Of a stretch of DNA of 43,757 nucleotides, positions 16,053-22,878 are shown piece after piece. The position numbers and the translations under genes were made by a program. Below the pieces are notes generated by a model. The model made no database searches. It was not told where the DNA came from and worked only from the letters and a program-made list of their open reading frames with translations. Origin of the DNA: an uncultured Duodenibacillus sp. (GTDB taxonomy: Bacteria > Pseudomonadota > Gammaproteobacteria > Burkholderiales > Burkholderiaceae_F); the NCBI GenBank assembly GCA_944388865.1, contig CALXKM010000048.1:1-43757 (forward strand). The letters are read 5' to 3'. Within the stretch, counting starts at the first letter, position 1; each line of letters starts with the position of its first letter.

Positions 16053-16078
16053 CCCCCCCCCGTGCCATCATCCCCCCC
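16053..16078 (+). repeat. Two poly-C tracts (C9 and C7)
   Basis: Nine C at 16053-16061 and seven C at 16072-16078 lie 45-70 bases upstream of the transglycosylase-flhDC-like operon. Homopolymeric tracts of this length are prone to slippage and could alter promoter spacing. Confidence 0.8.
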
Positions 16079-16084
16079 TCTTTT

Positions 16085-16102
16085 CTAGGTTGTTTCACCT
16101 AG
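16085..16102. promoter_or_regulatory. CTAGGT palindrome before the transglycosylase gene
   Basis: CTAGGT and ACCTAG flank six bases, 21 bases upstream of the ATG at 16123. It could be an operator; followed by TTTTGTGT it could also act as a weak attenuator. Which of these applies cannot be told. Confidence 0.4.
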
Positions 16103-16122
16103 TTTTGTGTAACAGACTTGTA

Positions 16123-16710
16123 ATGACAACTTGCCGGACTGTATCGAACGCTAACGGACGTTCTCGCACTTGGAAATTGCTCCTCACCGTGTGCATCTTA
16201 GTTTCCTTTTTCGAAAACTGCGCATTCGCCGGTCAGCAGTTTTCGCTTGCCGGGACTATTTTTGAAAGAGCCGGCGACGAATACAACGTCGATCCCGCGC
16301 TGCTCTACAGCATTGCTCTGGTCGAAAGCGCCATTGACGATCCGGACAAGGCGGGTTTCATCAATCCATTTCCATGGACACTTCGTTCGACCCGACCGTT
16401 TTACGGAAAGAATCGCCAAGAAGCAGAAAAGGAATTATTGCGGCTGTTGAAAACGCATAAAAGCATTGATGTCGGTCTCATGCAAATCAACACCAAGTGG
16501 CACGGGCACAAAGTCAATTCGCCAACTGCATTGCTAGACCCGCTCACTAACGTTCGAATCGGAGCTCAGATTCTTTCGGAACAAATTGACAAGACAGCCG
16601 ACGCCGAAATGGCCATTGGTCGTTATCACAGTTTCGATCCTGAAAGAGCGCGATGGTACGCGCATCACGTTCTTCGTGTTTACACACAAATTAGGCATAG
16701 AGGAAAGTAA
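16123..16710 (+). CDS. Lytic transglycosylase (conjugative type)
   Basis: This 195-aa exported SLT-domain murein lyase opens peptidoglycan for the transfer apparatus. A signal peptide (LLLTVCILVSFFENCAFAG) is followed by the domain: YNVDPALLYSIALVESAID with the catalytic Glu, then DVGLMQINTKW and the C-terminal AIGRYHSF. The ATG at 16123 gives a normal signal peptide; the longer frame begins at TTG 16090. Its stop codon overlaps the next start (TAATG). In SXT/IncC-like elements such a gene is known close to the FlhDC-type activator genes. Confidence 0.88.
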   Translation: MTTCRTVSNANGRSRTWKLLLTVCILVSFFENCAFAGQQFSLAGTIFERAGDEYNVDPALLYSIALVESAIDDPDKAGFINPFPWTLRSTRPFYGKNRQEAEKELLRLLKTHKSIDVGLMQINTKWHGHKVNSPTALLDPLTNVRIGAQILSEQIDKTADAEMAIGRYHSFDPERARWYAHHVLRVYTQIRHRGK

Positions 16711-17375
16711 TGCTCAAAGCACTGCCATATTCAACAAAAGACGTTTCGCATGGCTTGAGAACGCATCTTGCAATGAATTCGACTGAACTGCCCAATTACC
16801 AGTCGATAGATGCCAGTCTTTGGTCGTCCATTAAAGAAGCCTTGGCAAGCGAGTCCAGTCAACTTGACCTGTCCTGGCTCAACATCAGCCTGCTTTTTGC
16901 AAAGGAACTGCGTAATGCGCCATTACGCATTGTCAAGGATCTTTCCGAATCGTCAATTTGCAGCTTTAAGGCGTTGATTTCCGAGGACGACTTCCTGAAT
17001 TACTTCGGCAGGCATGAGACCTGGAAGAATCTTCATCAAGATCTTCGAATCTCTTATTACCGATCACGCTTTGCATCCATTTATTGGTGTTCCGTTCGCG
17101 ATTATGCAGTCAAAAGCAAGCACGATTGCATTTCCATTTTCCGTCTTCCGCCAAGCATCGTTGATGTCCTTGCCGAGTCAAGCACATCACAAATCATTGA
17201 TTTTTGCCATGGCTTTTCCGAACTTCAGAAATTCGAGCTTTCCTGTCCTCTTGAAGACTGCTTTCGAATCATCGAAGTCTGTGAGCATTTCCCCAACAAT
17301 TATGAAAAACGCTTGATGCTCGCCAAGCTGCTCAAAACAAACCATTGCGCAACCATGCTCGGAGAACGTCAATGA
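16710..17375 (+). CDS. FlhD-like activator subunit (SetD/AcaD type), distant
   Basis: This 221-aa protein resembles FlhD in parts. LDLSWLNISLLFAKELR resembles the N-terminal helix, and FRLPPSIVDVLAESSTSQI with IDFCHGFSELQKFEL resembles the conserved FlhD core. It is about twice the length of FlhD, with roughly 90 extra residues between those parts. The assignment rests partly on its partner: the next gene is FlhC-like and overlaps by ATGA. The pair would form a heteromeric activator of tra promoters, as SetCD and AcaCD do. Confidence 0.6.
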   Translation: MLKALPYSTKDVSHGLRTHLAMNSTELPNYQSIDASLWSSIKEALASESSQLDLSWLNISLLFAKELRNAPLRIVKDLSESSICSFKALISEDDFLNYFGRHETWKNLHQDLRISYYRSRFASIYWCSVRDYAVKSKHDCISIFRLPPSIVDVLAESSTSQIIDFCHGFSELQKFELSCPLEDCFRIIEVCEHFPNNYEKRLMLAKLLKTNHCATMLGERQ

Positions 17376-18157
17376 CGACAATCAATCGTGCAACGGCAAA
17401 GCTCATCATCAAAAACATTTGTGAGGGAATGGCCATTGAAGAAATTGCGAATGAACTTTCAGTCTCGCAATACATCGTGGCCAGGCTGTTTCATGACCAA
17501 GCGCTTGAAGAAAACAGTGAAACGAAATTGGAAAGACTCGAAGCGCTTGCCGCCTCAAACGCCATGATCAGCGGCGGGAATCTGGACCTGAAAGAATACT
17601 CGGCCAAGCAATTGAGCAAATGGCTTATTCAAGCCGGGATGTACCCTGGGCAAATCCATATCTGCACCGGCCTTTCAATTCATAAATCAAGGCACTTGTA
17701 TAAACAAGTGAAAGCCGCCTTTGAAACTGCCGATCCAATCGTTCCAATGCCGCAGACGCTGGCTGCAAGAATTGTGATGTCAATTTTTTCAAGCCATTAC
17801 TCATACCTGGCAGATCAATCGGAAACAAATTCCGTTCAGATTGCCAATGTCATCGTCGCTTGGGCCAGAACGGTTGATGACGTTGCCAACATGCACATTG
17901 ACCAATTGGAAGGCTTTGATTCGCGATTGATAACGCTCGGCTCTCTGTTTGAAGTAGCCCGCAGTCTTCGCGAAGTCAAGGCATCACCTTCTACCACTGT
18001 TCCCTTAAAGAAATGGAAGCGCACCCAAAAGATCGAGCGCGGTTTGTGCCCACTTTGTCGTAGTCACTTCGTGTACTTCACCGGCGGTCGCAGAGCCAAG
18101 TCATCCTACTGTTGCTATTGCGAACTAAGCCAACTTCTTGAGCAGAACAAAATTTAA
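17372..18157 (+). CDS. FlhC-like activator subunit (SetC/AcaC type)
   Basis: This 261-aa protein has an N-terminal helix-turn-helix (MAIEEIANELSVSQYIVARLF). The FlhC pattern follows: KQLSKWLIQAGMYPGQIHICT, GLSIHKSRHLYKQV and HYSYLADQ. Near the C-terminus is a four-Cys zinc site (CPLCR and CCYC), as in FlhC. The ATG at 17372 overlaps the stop of the FlhD-like gene. With its partner it is the best candidate for the master activator of transfer and excision. The eight dyad boxes are the suggested target, which is inference. Confidence 0.75.
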   Translation: MTTINRATAKLIIKNICEGMAIEEIANELSVSQYIVARLFHDQALEENSETKLERLEALAASNAMISGGNLDLKEYSAKQLSKWLIQAGMYPGQIHICTGLSIHKSRHLYKQVKAAFETADPIVPMPQTLAARIVMSIFSSHYSYLADQSETNSVQIANVIVAWARTVDDVANMHIDQLEGFDSRLITLGSLFEVARSLREVKASPSTTVPLKKWKRTQKIERGLCPLCRSHFVYFTGGRRAKSSYCCYCELSQLLEQNKI

Positions 18158-18256
18158 CCGCAGGAACACAAGGCGTATATAAGAATCACCCCGCAACTTC
18201 CAATACGGATAAGGTATATGAGAAGTTACATCGGAAAATTTGGATGGGAAGTTGCG
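18158..18256 (+). other. Candidate oriT region
   Basis: This non-coding stretch precedes the MobI-like gene, as oriT does in SXT/IncC elements. It contains a perfect 10-bp inverted repeat, CGCAACTTCC (18192-18201) and GGAAGTTGCG (18247-18256), 45 bases apart. Within it, AGAAGTTAC is a degenerate copy. The right arm overlaps the first possible start codon of the next gene. No nick site can be assigned from sequence alone. Confidence 0.45.
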
Positions 18257-18273
18257 TGCGGAAAAACGAGACC

Positions 18274-19050
18274 ATGACGATGGAACCAAAAAAGTTTTCT
18301 CTCATTTCCGTCACTCCGGAGCAACGGCAAACCAAGGATTTTCTGAGTCTCCTTACACAATGCAACTTTGACCTGCAGGAAGAGCGAAAGGGCCATACCG
18401 AATTCGAGCTCGCAAAACTGCTCCAACAAAGCCGTCAGCGAATCCTCAATGATTTCGCAGTAATGCAAGCCTCTATTGTTTTTCGTGCCGTTAAGGCCGG
18501 AGATAAATACATGGCGATGTACAAAGAGTCCAATGGGACGGATGAAAAATGCTCTCTTCGGCCAAAGCTCAAAATTGATGCCAATTACAGCACGCTTGAA
18601 ATGGCTTGGGTTCGCCGCATTGATCGCGTTAAGCCGGCAAAAGCATCAACTCAACCGGTTGCGTCCGCTCATTTTCGACGTTACAAAATTGAAACGGCCA
18701 ATGGCGAATTAACGGTTTCTCATCACTACGAATACATCAAAAAGGGACTGGAAGATCGGTACTCAAATCGGATCTTTCGGGATCAGCCTTTATGGGCTCA
18801 AAAATTGGGCGCTGCGCTGGAAGACAAATTCTCATTGCTCAGGCAGGAACAAAAAAAGTTAAGCGCATTAAGAAAGGCATTAAAGGGACTGCATCTGTTT
18901 CAAGGCAGGTGGTTCAATGACCAAGTAAAGAAACAAGTGAATGAATGGCTCGACCACGAACAACTTGAGATTGTCAGTTTTGGGGATGATCCGAATTCGT
19001 GGCTTAAAGGTGAAATACGAATCGTCAATGAGGAAAAATTAAATGAGTGA
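18274..19050 (+). CDS. MobI-like conjugation protein (tentative)
   Basis: This 258-aa protein has a charged helical C-terminal half, including NRIFRDQPLWAQKLGAAL and FSLLRQEQKKLSALRKALKG. That half is reminiscent of MobI, the oriT-associated factor of SXT and IncC elements. The middle (FRAVKAGDKYMAMYKES) is not recognised. It follows the FlhC-like gene and a region with an inverted repeat. The start is uncertain: ATG 18274 avoids the repeat arm, and ATG 18244 lies just upstream of the right arm (three bases before it). The frame overlaps the next gene by 8 bases. Confidence 0.45.
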   Translation: MTMEPKKFSLISVTPEQRQTKDFLSLLTQCNFDLQEERKGHTEFELAKLLQQSRQRILNDFAVMQASIVFRAVKAGDKYMAMYKESNGTDEKCSLRPKLKIDANYSTLEMAWVRRIDRVKPAKASTQPVASAHFRRYKIETANGELTVSHHYEYIKKGLEDRYSNRIFRDQPLWAQKLGAALEDKFSLLRQEQKKLSALRKALKGLHLFQGRWFNDQVKKQVNEWLDHEQLEIVSFGDDPNSWLKGEIRIVNEEKLNE

Positions 19051-19327
19051 CATTGCAAAAGAGACTTCCAAAAACAAATACCCGGCATTGCCGGAGGGAT
19101 GCACAATGACAAAGGCCATTCGTGATGCACGTTTCCGCATTGCGCATATCACACGCGACCTCAATGGGAATTTTTCTGAGCGTCACGGCTGGCTCGTGAC
19201 GGATGTCGTTTGCAATGACCCTTCACGAGTTTGCATTCAATACGATCAGACTTCCGTATTTCTTGATGTGCCGGCCATTGAAATCGTCATTATGAGTTGC
19301 ACTGAAGGCATGGGACGAAACGCATGA
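19043..19327 (+). CDS. Small unknown protein
   Basis: This 94-aa protein belongs to no recognised family. It shows a soluble core (HGWLVTDVVCNDPSRVCIQ, then FLDVPAIEIVIM). It overlaps the MobI-like gene by 8 bases and the next gene by ATGA, so it belongs to one operon with both. Confidence 0.65.
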   Translation: MSDIAKETSKNKYPALPEGCTMTKAIRDARFRIAHITRDLNGNFSERHGWLVTDVVCNDPSRVCIQYDQTSVFLDVPAIEIVIMSCTEGMGRNA

Positions 19328-19734
19328 CAAGCCGAACAAAATTTAAGCACTCGGAGGATGTCAAGGCGAAAGCCATCCGGCTCTTTGAGCGGGACTTTGG
19401 TTACAAAGCGACGGCAAAGATTCTTGACATCCCCGTATACACAGTGCGCGACTGGAAGCGAGATTGGAAAGCCGGCTTTTTTAAAGCCAGCAATTTGTCA
19501 TGCGCCGAGTTGCTTCGTGAGGTGATGATTGAACAAGGGCAAGAATTTTTCTGGCGCGGCAATGAATCAGTGATTCATGCAGTTATGCAGCGCAGTGATC
19601 GACTATCTCTTTCGCGCGAGGGAATCCAAAAGGTCATGACAGCTGTAAAGCGATCAAGTTTTTTCAGCCGAATGCCGGCTCTCGTTTACATGAACTCCGT
19701 AGCCCATCCTGTTTGGAGACTTCTGCCGAACTAA
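19324..19734 (+). CDS. Helix-turn-helix protein
   Basis: This 136-aa protein begins with a transposase-type helix-turn-helix: KHSEDVKAKAIRLFERDFG, then ATAKILDIPVYTVRDWKRDW. The rest (LLREVMIEQGQEFFWRGNE and beyond) is unfamiliar. No catalytic transposase domain follows, so it is more likely a regulator than a transposase. It overlaps the preceding gene by 4 bases, and a strong terminator follows. Confidence 0.65.
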   Translation: MTSRTKFKHSEDVKAKAIRLFERDFGYKATAKILDIPVYTVRDWKRDWKAGFFKASNLSCAELLREVMIEQGQEFFWRGNESVIHAVMQRSDRLSLSREGIQKVMTAVKRSSFFSRMPALVYMNSVAHPVWRLLPN

Positions 19735-19738
19735 AGTA

Positions 19739-19768
19739 AAAGCCGGACATCGATTGTTCCGGCTTTCT
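19739..19768 (+). terminator. Terminator after the mobI-like operon
   Basis: AAAGCCGGA and TCCGGCTTT form a perfect 9-bp stem with a 10-base loop, ending in a short T-run. The stem closes the rightward operon and may also serve the leftward operon that ends at 19778. Confidence 0.8.
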
Positions 19769-19777
19769 TATCGCTTG

Positions 19778-19963
19778 TTATTTCGGATTTCTGAGCTTCT
19801 GAATCAAAACCGAAGGCGGATCAATTCGAAAATTTGTTCCGTTCATTTCAACATTGATCACACCCCGCAGGTACTGCGACACATCAATATCGATTCCCTG
19901 CTGCAGGCGACGTTTATGCGCAGCTACCAAATGCAATATCGGACGCTTGCGTCCCGTTTCCAA
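19778..19963 (-). CDS. Small unknown protein after the lipoprotein
   Basis: This 61-aa frame starts with a TTG two bases after the lipoprotein stop. It contains GRKRPILHLVAAHKRRLQQ, DVSQYLRGVINVEM and NFRIDPPSVLIQKL. The composition looks protein-like and basic, and it sits between a real gene and a terminator on the same strand. It could be a coupled small gene or the shifted end of a longer protein. No family is recognised. Confidence 0.4.
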   Translation of the reverse strand: METGRKRPILHLVAAHKRRLQQGIDIDVSQYLRGVINVEMNGTNFRIDPPSVLIQKLRNPK

Positions 19964-19965
19964 AA

Positions 19966-20412
19966 TTACTTCTGCGGCTTTGCAGGACTCATTGTTCCAG
20001 CGTAAATGCTCTTGTCCCGGCCCTTTTGGCTGTAAATGCTTTTGTCTTTTTGGACTGCGCCGGCTTTGGCCTTGGCCTTTTTTGAGGTTTCAGACTCGGC
20101 CTTTGTCTTTTGAGCCTCCGCTTGAGCTGCAGCTTCGGCGGCTTTGCGCTCGGCTTCCATCAGGGCGAGTTTAACGGGGTCAGCCTTGTAGTGCTCGTTG
20201 TAAAGCACATGAGACATTTCCTGGTTGCGAATGGCGGCGCCGGCACGACTCTCGACATATTCCCAAACGGAATCCTCACGGGTGTGAACGGTGTCAAGTG
20301 TTTTTTCAAAGGGAATGATGTTGTCGGGTTGCGGTTCGGGCGGCGTCGAAGTGCACCCGGCAGCGATCAATGCGCAAGCTCCCAAGGCGAAGATGTGTTT
20401 GGCTTTTGACAT
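19966..20412 (-). CDS. Putative lipoprotein
   Basis: This 148-aa protein has a lipoprotein signal: a hydrophobic stretch FALGACALIAAGC with the lipobox LIAAGC. A proline-rich linker follows, then an Ala/Lys/Glu-rich helical part (MEAERKAAEAAAQAEAQK) and a tail with two SIY motifs. It would be anchored in the membrane, facing the periplasm. The ATG has AAAGGAAAGG upstream. A dyad activator box about 95 bases upstream, in leftward orientation, suggests coregulation with transfer genes. The function is not known. Confidence 0.7.
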   Translation of the reverse strand: MSKAKHIFALGACALIAAGCTSTPPEPQPDNIIPFEKTLDTVHTREDSVWEYVESRAGAAIRNQEMSHVLYNEHYKADPVKLALMEAERKAAEAAAQAEAQKTKAESETSKKAKAKAGAVQKDKSIYSQKGRDKSIYAGTMSPAKPQK

Positions 20413-20504
20413 GACCTTTCCTTTGTAGGCGTCAGGAGTTGATGAATGGGTTTTCTGGATTGCCCCATTGTCAGCTCATTGACGGCGGGGACTGGCGCTT
20501 TTCT

Positions 20505-20519
20505 AAGCAGAAACTGCTT
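20505..20519 (-). promoter_or_regulatory. Dyad activator box, leftward (lipoprotein operon)
   Basis: Read leftward, the box is AAGCA GTTTC TGCTT, followed by AGAAAAGCG. A hexamer GACAAT begins 47 bases from its start on the same strand. It lies in the divergent region between the lipoprotein gene and the trfA-like gene. Confidence 0.55.
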
Positions 20520-20570
20520 TTGCACAGCAGAACGGTCTTATCTTCTTCCTGGCCGCTTTTGCATTTTTGT

Positions 20571-20585
20571 ACGCAAAACCTGCTT
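20571..20585 (+). promoter_or_regulatory. Dyad activator box, rightward (trfA-like gene)
   Basis: The sequence reads ACGCA AAACC TGCTT (one mismatch in the left arm), followed by CCAAACCTG. A -10-like TATGGT begins exactly 47 bases from the box start. It would couple replication initiator synthesis to the transfer regulon. Confidence 0.55.
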
Positions 20586-20619
20586 CCAAACCTGACAGGT
20601 CGAAGTTGCGCTCCTCGTA

Positions 20620-20638
20620 TGGTTATCTGTAGTAACCA
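20620..20638 (+). promoter_or_regulatory. Operator candidate of the trfA-like gene
   Basis: TGGTTA and TAACCA flank seven bases and overlap the predicted -10 region, 16 bases before the GTG start. It could serve autorepression by the initiator or repression by another element-encoded protein. Confidence 0.45.
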
Positions 20639-20653
20639 AATCAAGGAGCCAGA

Positions 20654-21760
20654 GTGCGTTCAAAAGAACTTCAAAACTGGATCGATGAACAGGAAACCCC
20701 GAAGAAGGTGCTCAAAGAGTTCACCAAACTTCCGGAACACTTGTTCTTTGAACTGCTCAAGGAAGCGCTTGAGCTACCGGAAATCAAGGCCGCCTACAGC
20801 ACGTGGGCGGAAGCTCGACGAGACGAACGCGCGATCAGAAAGTATTGTCAAAGCATGCAGATCATGGGAAAGCTGCATCTTCAATTGCCCGGTAAAAACG
20901 ACGGCAACACGGCTTCGCCGAACTTCGTCAACACTTCAAGTCTGTTCAAAGCGGGCCGCAGCAATATCACTGACGAAAACCGACCGCACGTCTACATGGA
21001 ACAAGTAGTCTGTCGTGCCGGCATCGATATTCGATACTCAGGTGAACTCCTGAATCAGTACGACTGGGATGTGCTGCAGGCGCTTACCGACCTCAGTGGG
21101 TGTCGATACAACGAGGTTTGCCATGTCAATGCAATCCAGATTCTCAGACACTTGGGACGTGAAGCCGGAGGTTGGGAGTACAACAAGCTTGAAAAGTCAC
21201 TGGTGCGGTTGTCTGCTGCCTCGGTCTGCATCAAAAGGACAGCCGTGAAAGATCCCGTCGCGGCGACCAATCGCCCAAGAATCGTCGGAGTCATTCATTT
21301 CCTCAACCACATGTCGTGGATGCGAGGCGAAGAGGATGCTGAAGTGTTCTACAGCCTGGACCGCTATTACGGCTATTTGAGCGGCTACGGATACGCACTG
21401 GTTGACTGGGAGAAGCGCAAGCTGCTCCACAAAAACGAACTGGCCAAGAAACTACAGGTGCTGTTCATGGGGCACACTGACAAAGCGCAGTTTCACTCCG
21501 TTGCCAAGCTCATAGAACTATGCGGGTACACGTTAACCGTGACCGACTTCACAAAAATTCTCAAAGACGCGCTGCAACAACTCATAAAGGTCGGAATCAT
21601 CCATAGCTTCTGGATCAGTCGGCCCAAGCGCGGCGAAAGTGAGAAAAAAGTCGTGTGCGTTTGGGTCAAAGGAGCTCCCGACGCCGAGTTTCAAATTCCA
21701 AACCCAAAACAGCGCCCGGGTACGTATTACGGCCCTAAAAGCGCTATCAAGAAAGCCTGA
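20654..21760 (+). CDS. TrfA-like replication initiator
   Basis: This 368-aa protein matches IncP TrfA in several places. SLFKAGRSN is followed by IDIRYSGELLNQYDWDVLQAL (given in outline), where TrfA has a YTGEELDQSDLDVW-type segment. ILRHLGREAGGWEYNKLEKSL with VRL matches the TrfA LGRSTGKADYERLEKSL region. A C-terminal winged-helix part follows (LAKKLQVLFMG, FHSVAKLIELCGY). The GTG start has AAGGAG 5 bases upstream. TrfA binds iterons at oriV and recruits DnaA and helicase. Four iterons and four DnaA boxes lie 460-800 bases downstream, which supports the assignment strongly. Confidence 0.88.
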   Translation: MRSKELQNWIDEQETPKKVLKEFTKLPEHLFFELLKEALELPEIKAAYSTWAEARRDERAIRKYCQSMQIMGKLHLQLPGKNDGNTASPNFVNTSSLFKAGRSNITDENRPHVYMEQVVCRAGIDIRYSGELLNQYDWDVLQALTDLSGCRYNEVCHVNAIQILRHLGREAGGWEYNKLEKSLVRLSAASVCIKRTAVKDPVAATNRPRIVGVIHFLNHMSWMRGEEDAEVFYSLDRYYGYLSGYGYALVDWEKRKLLHKNELAKKLQVLFMGHTDKAQFHSVAKLIELCGYTLTVTDFTKILKDALQQLIKVGIIHSFWISRPKRGESEKKVVCVWVKGAPDAEFQIPNPKQRPGTYYGPKSAIKKA

Positions 21761-21797
21761 GCATCAATCCCATCAACCAACCCGAGAGGAGGCAAAA

Positions 21798-22076
21798 TTG
21801 AACAAAATCGAACTGGCCGAACAAGTTTCCATGGCAGCAGGCATCTCGAAGTCCAAAGCGATGTTGGCCCTAGAGGCACTTACGCAAAGTATTGAACGAG
21901 CACTAGCAAAAGGAGACTCGGTCACACTGTCGGGGTTCGGGAGCTTTGTCGTTGCCGACCGTTCGGCCCGCAATGGCTACAATCCTGCGACCGGTGAAAA
22001 ACTGCAGATCAACGCCTGCCGGGTGCCCAAGTTCCGCCCCGCACCTGCATTGAAGGCGGTGGTCAACGCGAAATAA
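21798..22076 (+). CDS. HU-family DNA-binding protein
   Basis: This 92-aa histone-like protein shows the full HU pattern: NKIELAEQVSMAAGISKSKA at the start, VTLSGFGSFVV, the flexible-arm region RSARNGYNPATGEKL, and VPKFRPAPALKAVV at the end. The TTG at 21798 was chosen because GAGAGGAGG ends 5 bases upstream. It lies between the initiator gene and oriV. HU helps origin opening in IncP-type replication, so an element-encoded copy here is functionally sensible. A strong terminator follows. Confidence 0.92.
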   Translation: MNKIELAEQVSMAAGISKSKAMLALEALTQSIERALAKGDSVTLSGFGSFVVADRSARNGYNPATGEKLQINACRVPKFRPAPALKAVVNAK

Positions 22077-22128
22077 CCGATAGAAAACACTCCGCTTCGG
22101 TTTTGGGAACAAATCGAAGTCTTCACTT

Positions 22129-22157
22129 GGGCACGCTCGTAAACGTGCCCTTTTTTT
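22129..22157 (+). terminator. Terminator after the HU gene
   Basis: GGGCACG and CGTGCCC form a perfect 7-bp stem with an 8-base loop, followed by seven T. It separates the rep-hu operon from the origin region. Confidence 0.88.
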
Positions 22158-22221
22158 CGTCTGGCCACTTACGTATTGCGAGAGAAGTTGAAACCGAATT
22201 TGAGACGGCGAAAAGAGAGCC

Positions 22222-22326
22222 TGTGGATAACTTTATTGCCTAAAAGTCCCAAATTGTGGATAACTCAAGGGCTTTCTAGTGCAATTTCAGATCTTGTGCT
22301 TTTTCTGTGGATAACCCTGTGGATAA
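22222..22326 (-). promoter_or_regulatory. Four consensus DnaA boxes of oriV
   Basis: TGTGGATAA (complement of the consensus TTATCCACA) occurs at 22222, 22255, 22306 and 22318, all in the same orientation. No gene covers the region. Four DnaA boxes next to iterons is the RK2 oriV arrangement. Confidence 0.9.
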
Positions 22327-22463
22327 GTGAAATCTCATACAATGATTGCACATTAATTCCCCAATTTCATGGCGGAATGCGGCCAAAACACTCTGAAAAG
22401 CAATAAAAAATCATTGACTGAAAATCCCACGCTGCTCGACGATTTGATTTCCATTAAAAACCA

Positions 22464-22559
22464 TCGTTGTTCCGTCACTTTATCTCGCCTGGCTTCGTTG
22501 TTCCGTCACTTTATCGTCGTTGTTCCGTCACTTTATCATCGTTGTTCCGTCACTTTATC
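22464..22559 (+). repeat. Four 21-bp iterons of oriV
   Basis: Four identical direct repeats with the core GTTGTTCCGTCACTTTATC begin at 22464, 22495, 22517 and 22539. The last three are spaced exactly 22 bases apart, like RK2 iterons, and the first is offset by 31. They are the likely binding sites of the TrfA-like protein encoded upstream. Confidence 0.93.
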
Positions 22560-22699
22560 TGAGACCCAACCTCGCCGAAACCCCTGTAAACACAGGGCTT
22601 CGCAAGCGATGAGGGGTGCCCTAATAAATCTTATTTAATAAATCTTTTTTAATAAAGTAATGTAACTACCGTTGCGCACGCACGCGCACGCGCGATGAG

Positions 22700-22745
22700 A
22701 AGTTGCAGGGAAAATTTCGAGATTTTCGACCAGACGGAGCAACTT
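22700..22745. repeat. Nested inverted repeats between oriV and traI
   Basis: AAGTTGC (22700-22706) and GCAACTT (22739-22745) enclose GAAAAT / ATTTTC (22710-22727). The outer arms share GAAGTTGC with the repeat in front of the MobI-like gene. It is a second candidate for an oriT-like or regulatory structure. Confidence 0.45.
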
Positions 22746-22814
22746 GCATTTTCGTCGTTAGAGCCGGCATAGAAAAGTGGCCAAGGAAAGGCTGGGGGCC
22801 CTTGCGTGCCTTCT

Positions 22815-22829
22815 AAGCAGATTTTGCTT
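22815..22829 (-). promoter_or_regulatory. Dyad activator box in front of traI
   Basis: The plus strand reads AAGCA GATTT TGCTT. By its flanking AGAA it fits the consensus better on the minus strand (AAGCA AAATC TGCTT). No good -10 is seen in either direction at the usual 47 bases; CAGGAT at 22862 is the rightward hexamer. It lies 50 bases before the traI start. Confidence 0.45.
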
Positions 22830-22878
22830 TTGAGACCATCAAGAGCTCTGTTGAGGCAAGGCAGGATTACGGCATTCC

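Larger units (their letters stand above)
22222..22695 (+). other. Plasmid-type replication origin (oriV)
   Basis: The order is four DnaA boxes, four iterons, an AT-rich stretch and a GC-rich alternating CGCACG stretch (22674-22695). In the AT-rich stretch, TAATAAATCTT at 22622 and 22636 and TAATAAAG at 22650 recur every 14 bases. This is the same order as in the RK2 minimal origin, including AT-rich 13-mer-like repeats as the opening site. Together with the TrfA-like and HU genes it indicates that the element can replicate autonomously. Confidence 0.85.

Noticed and set aside
19324-19734. Transposase helix-turn-helix suggesting an IS element
   Set aside because: No DDE catalytic domain and no terminal inverted repeats were seen; the gene is coupled to its neighbours like a resident operon member.
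22464-22559. Short regularly spaced repeats as a possible CRISPR array
   Set aside because: Spacers are only 1-10 bases, period is 22 bases and no cas gene is near; these are iterons next to DnaA boxes and a TrfA-like gene.
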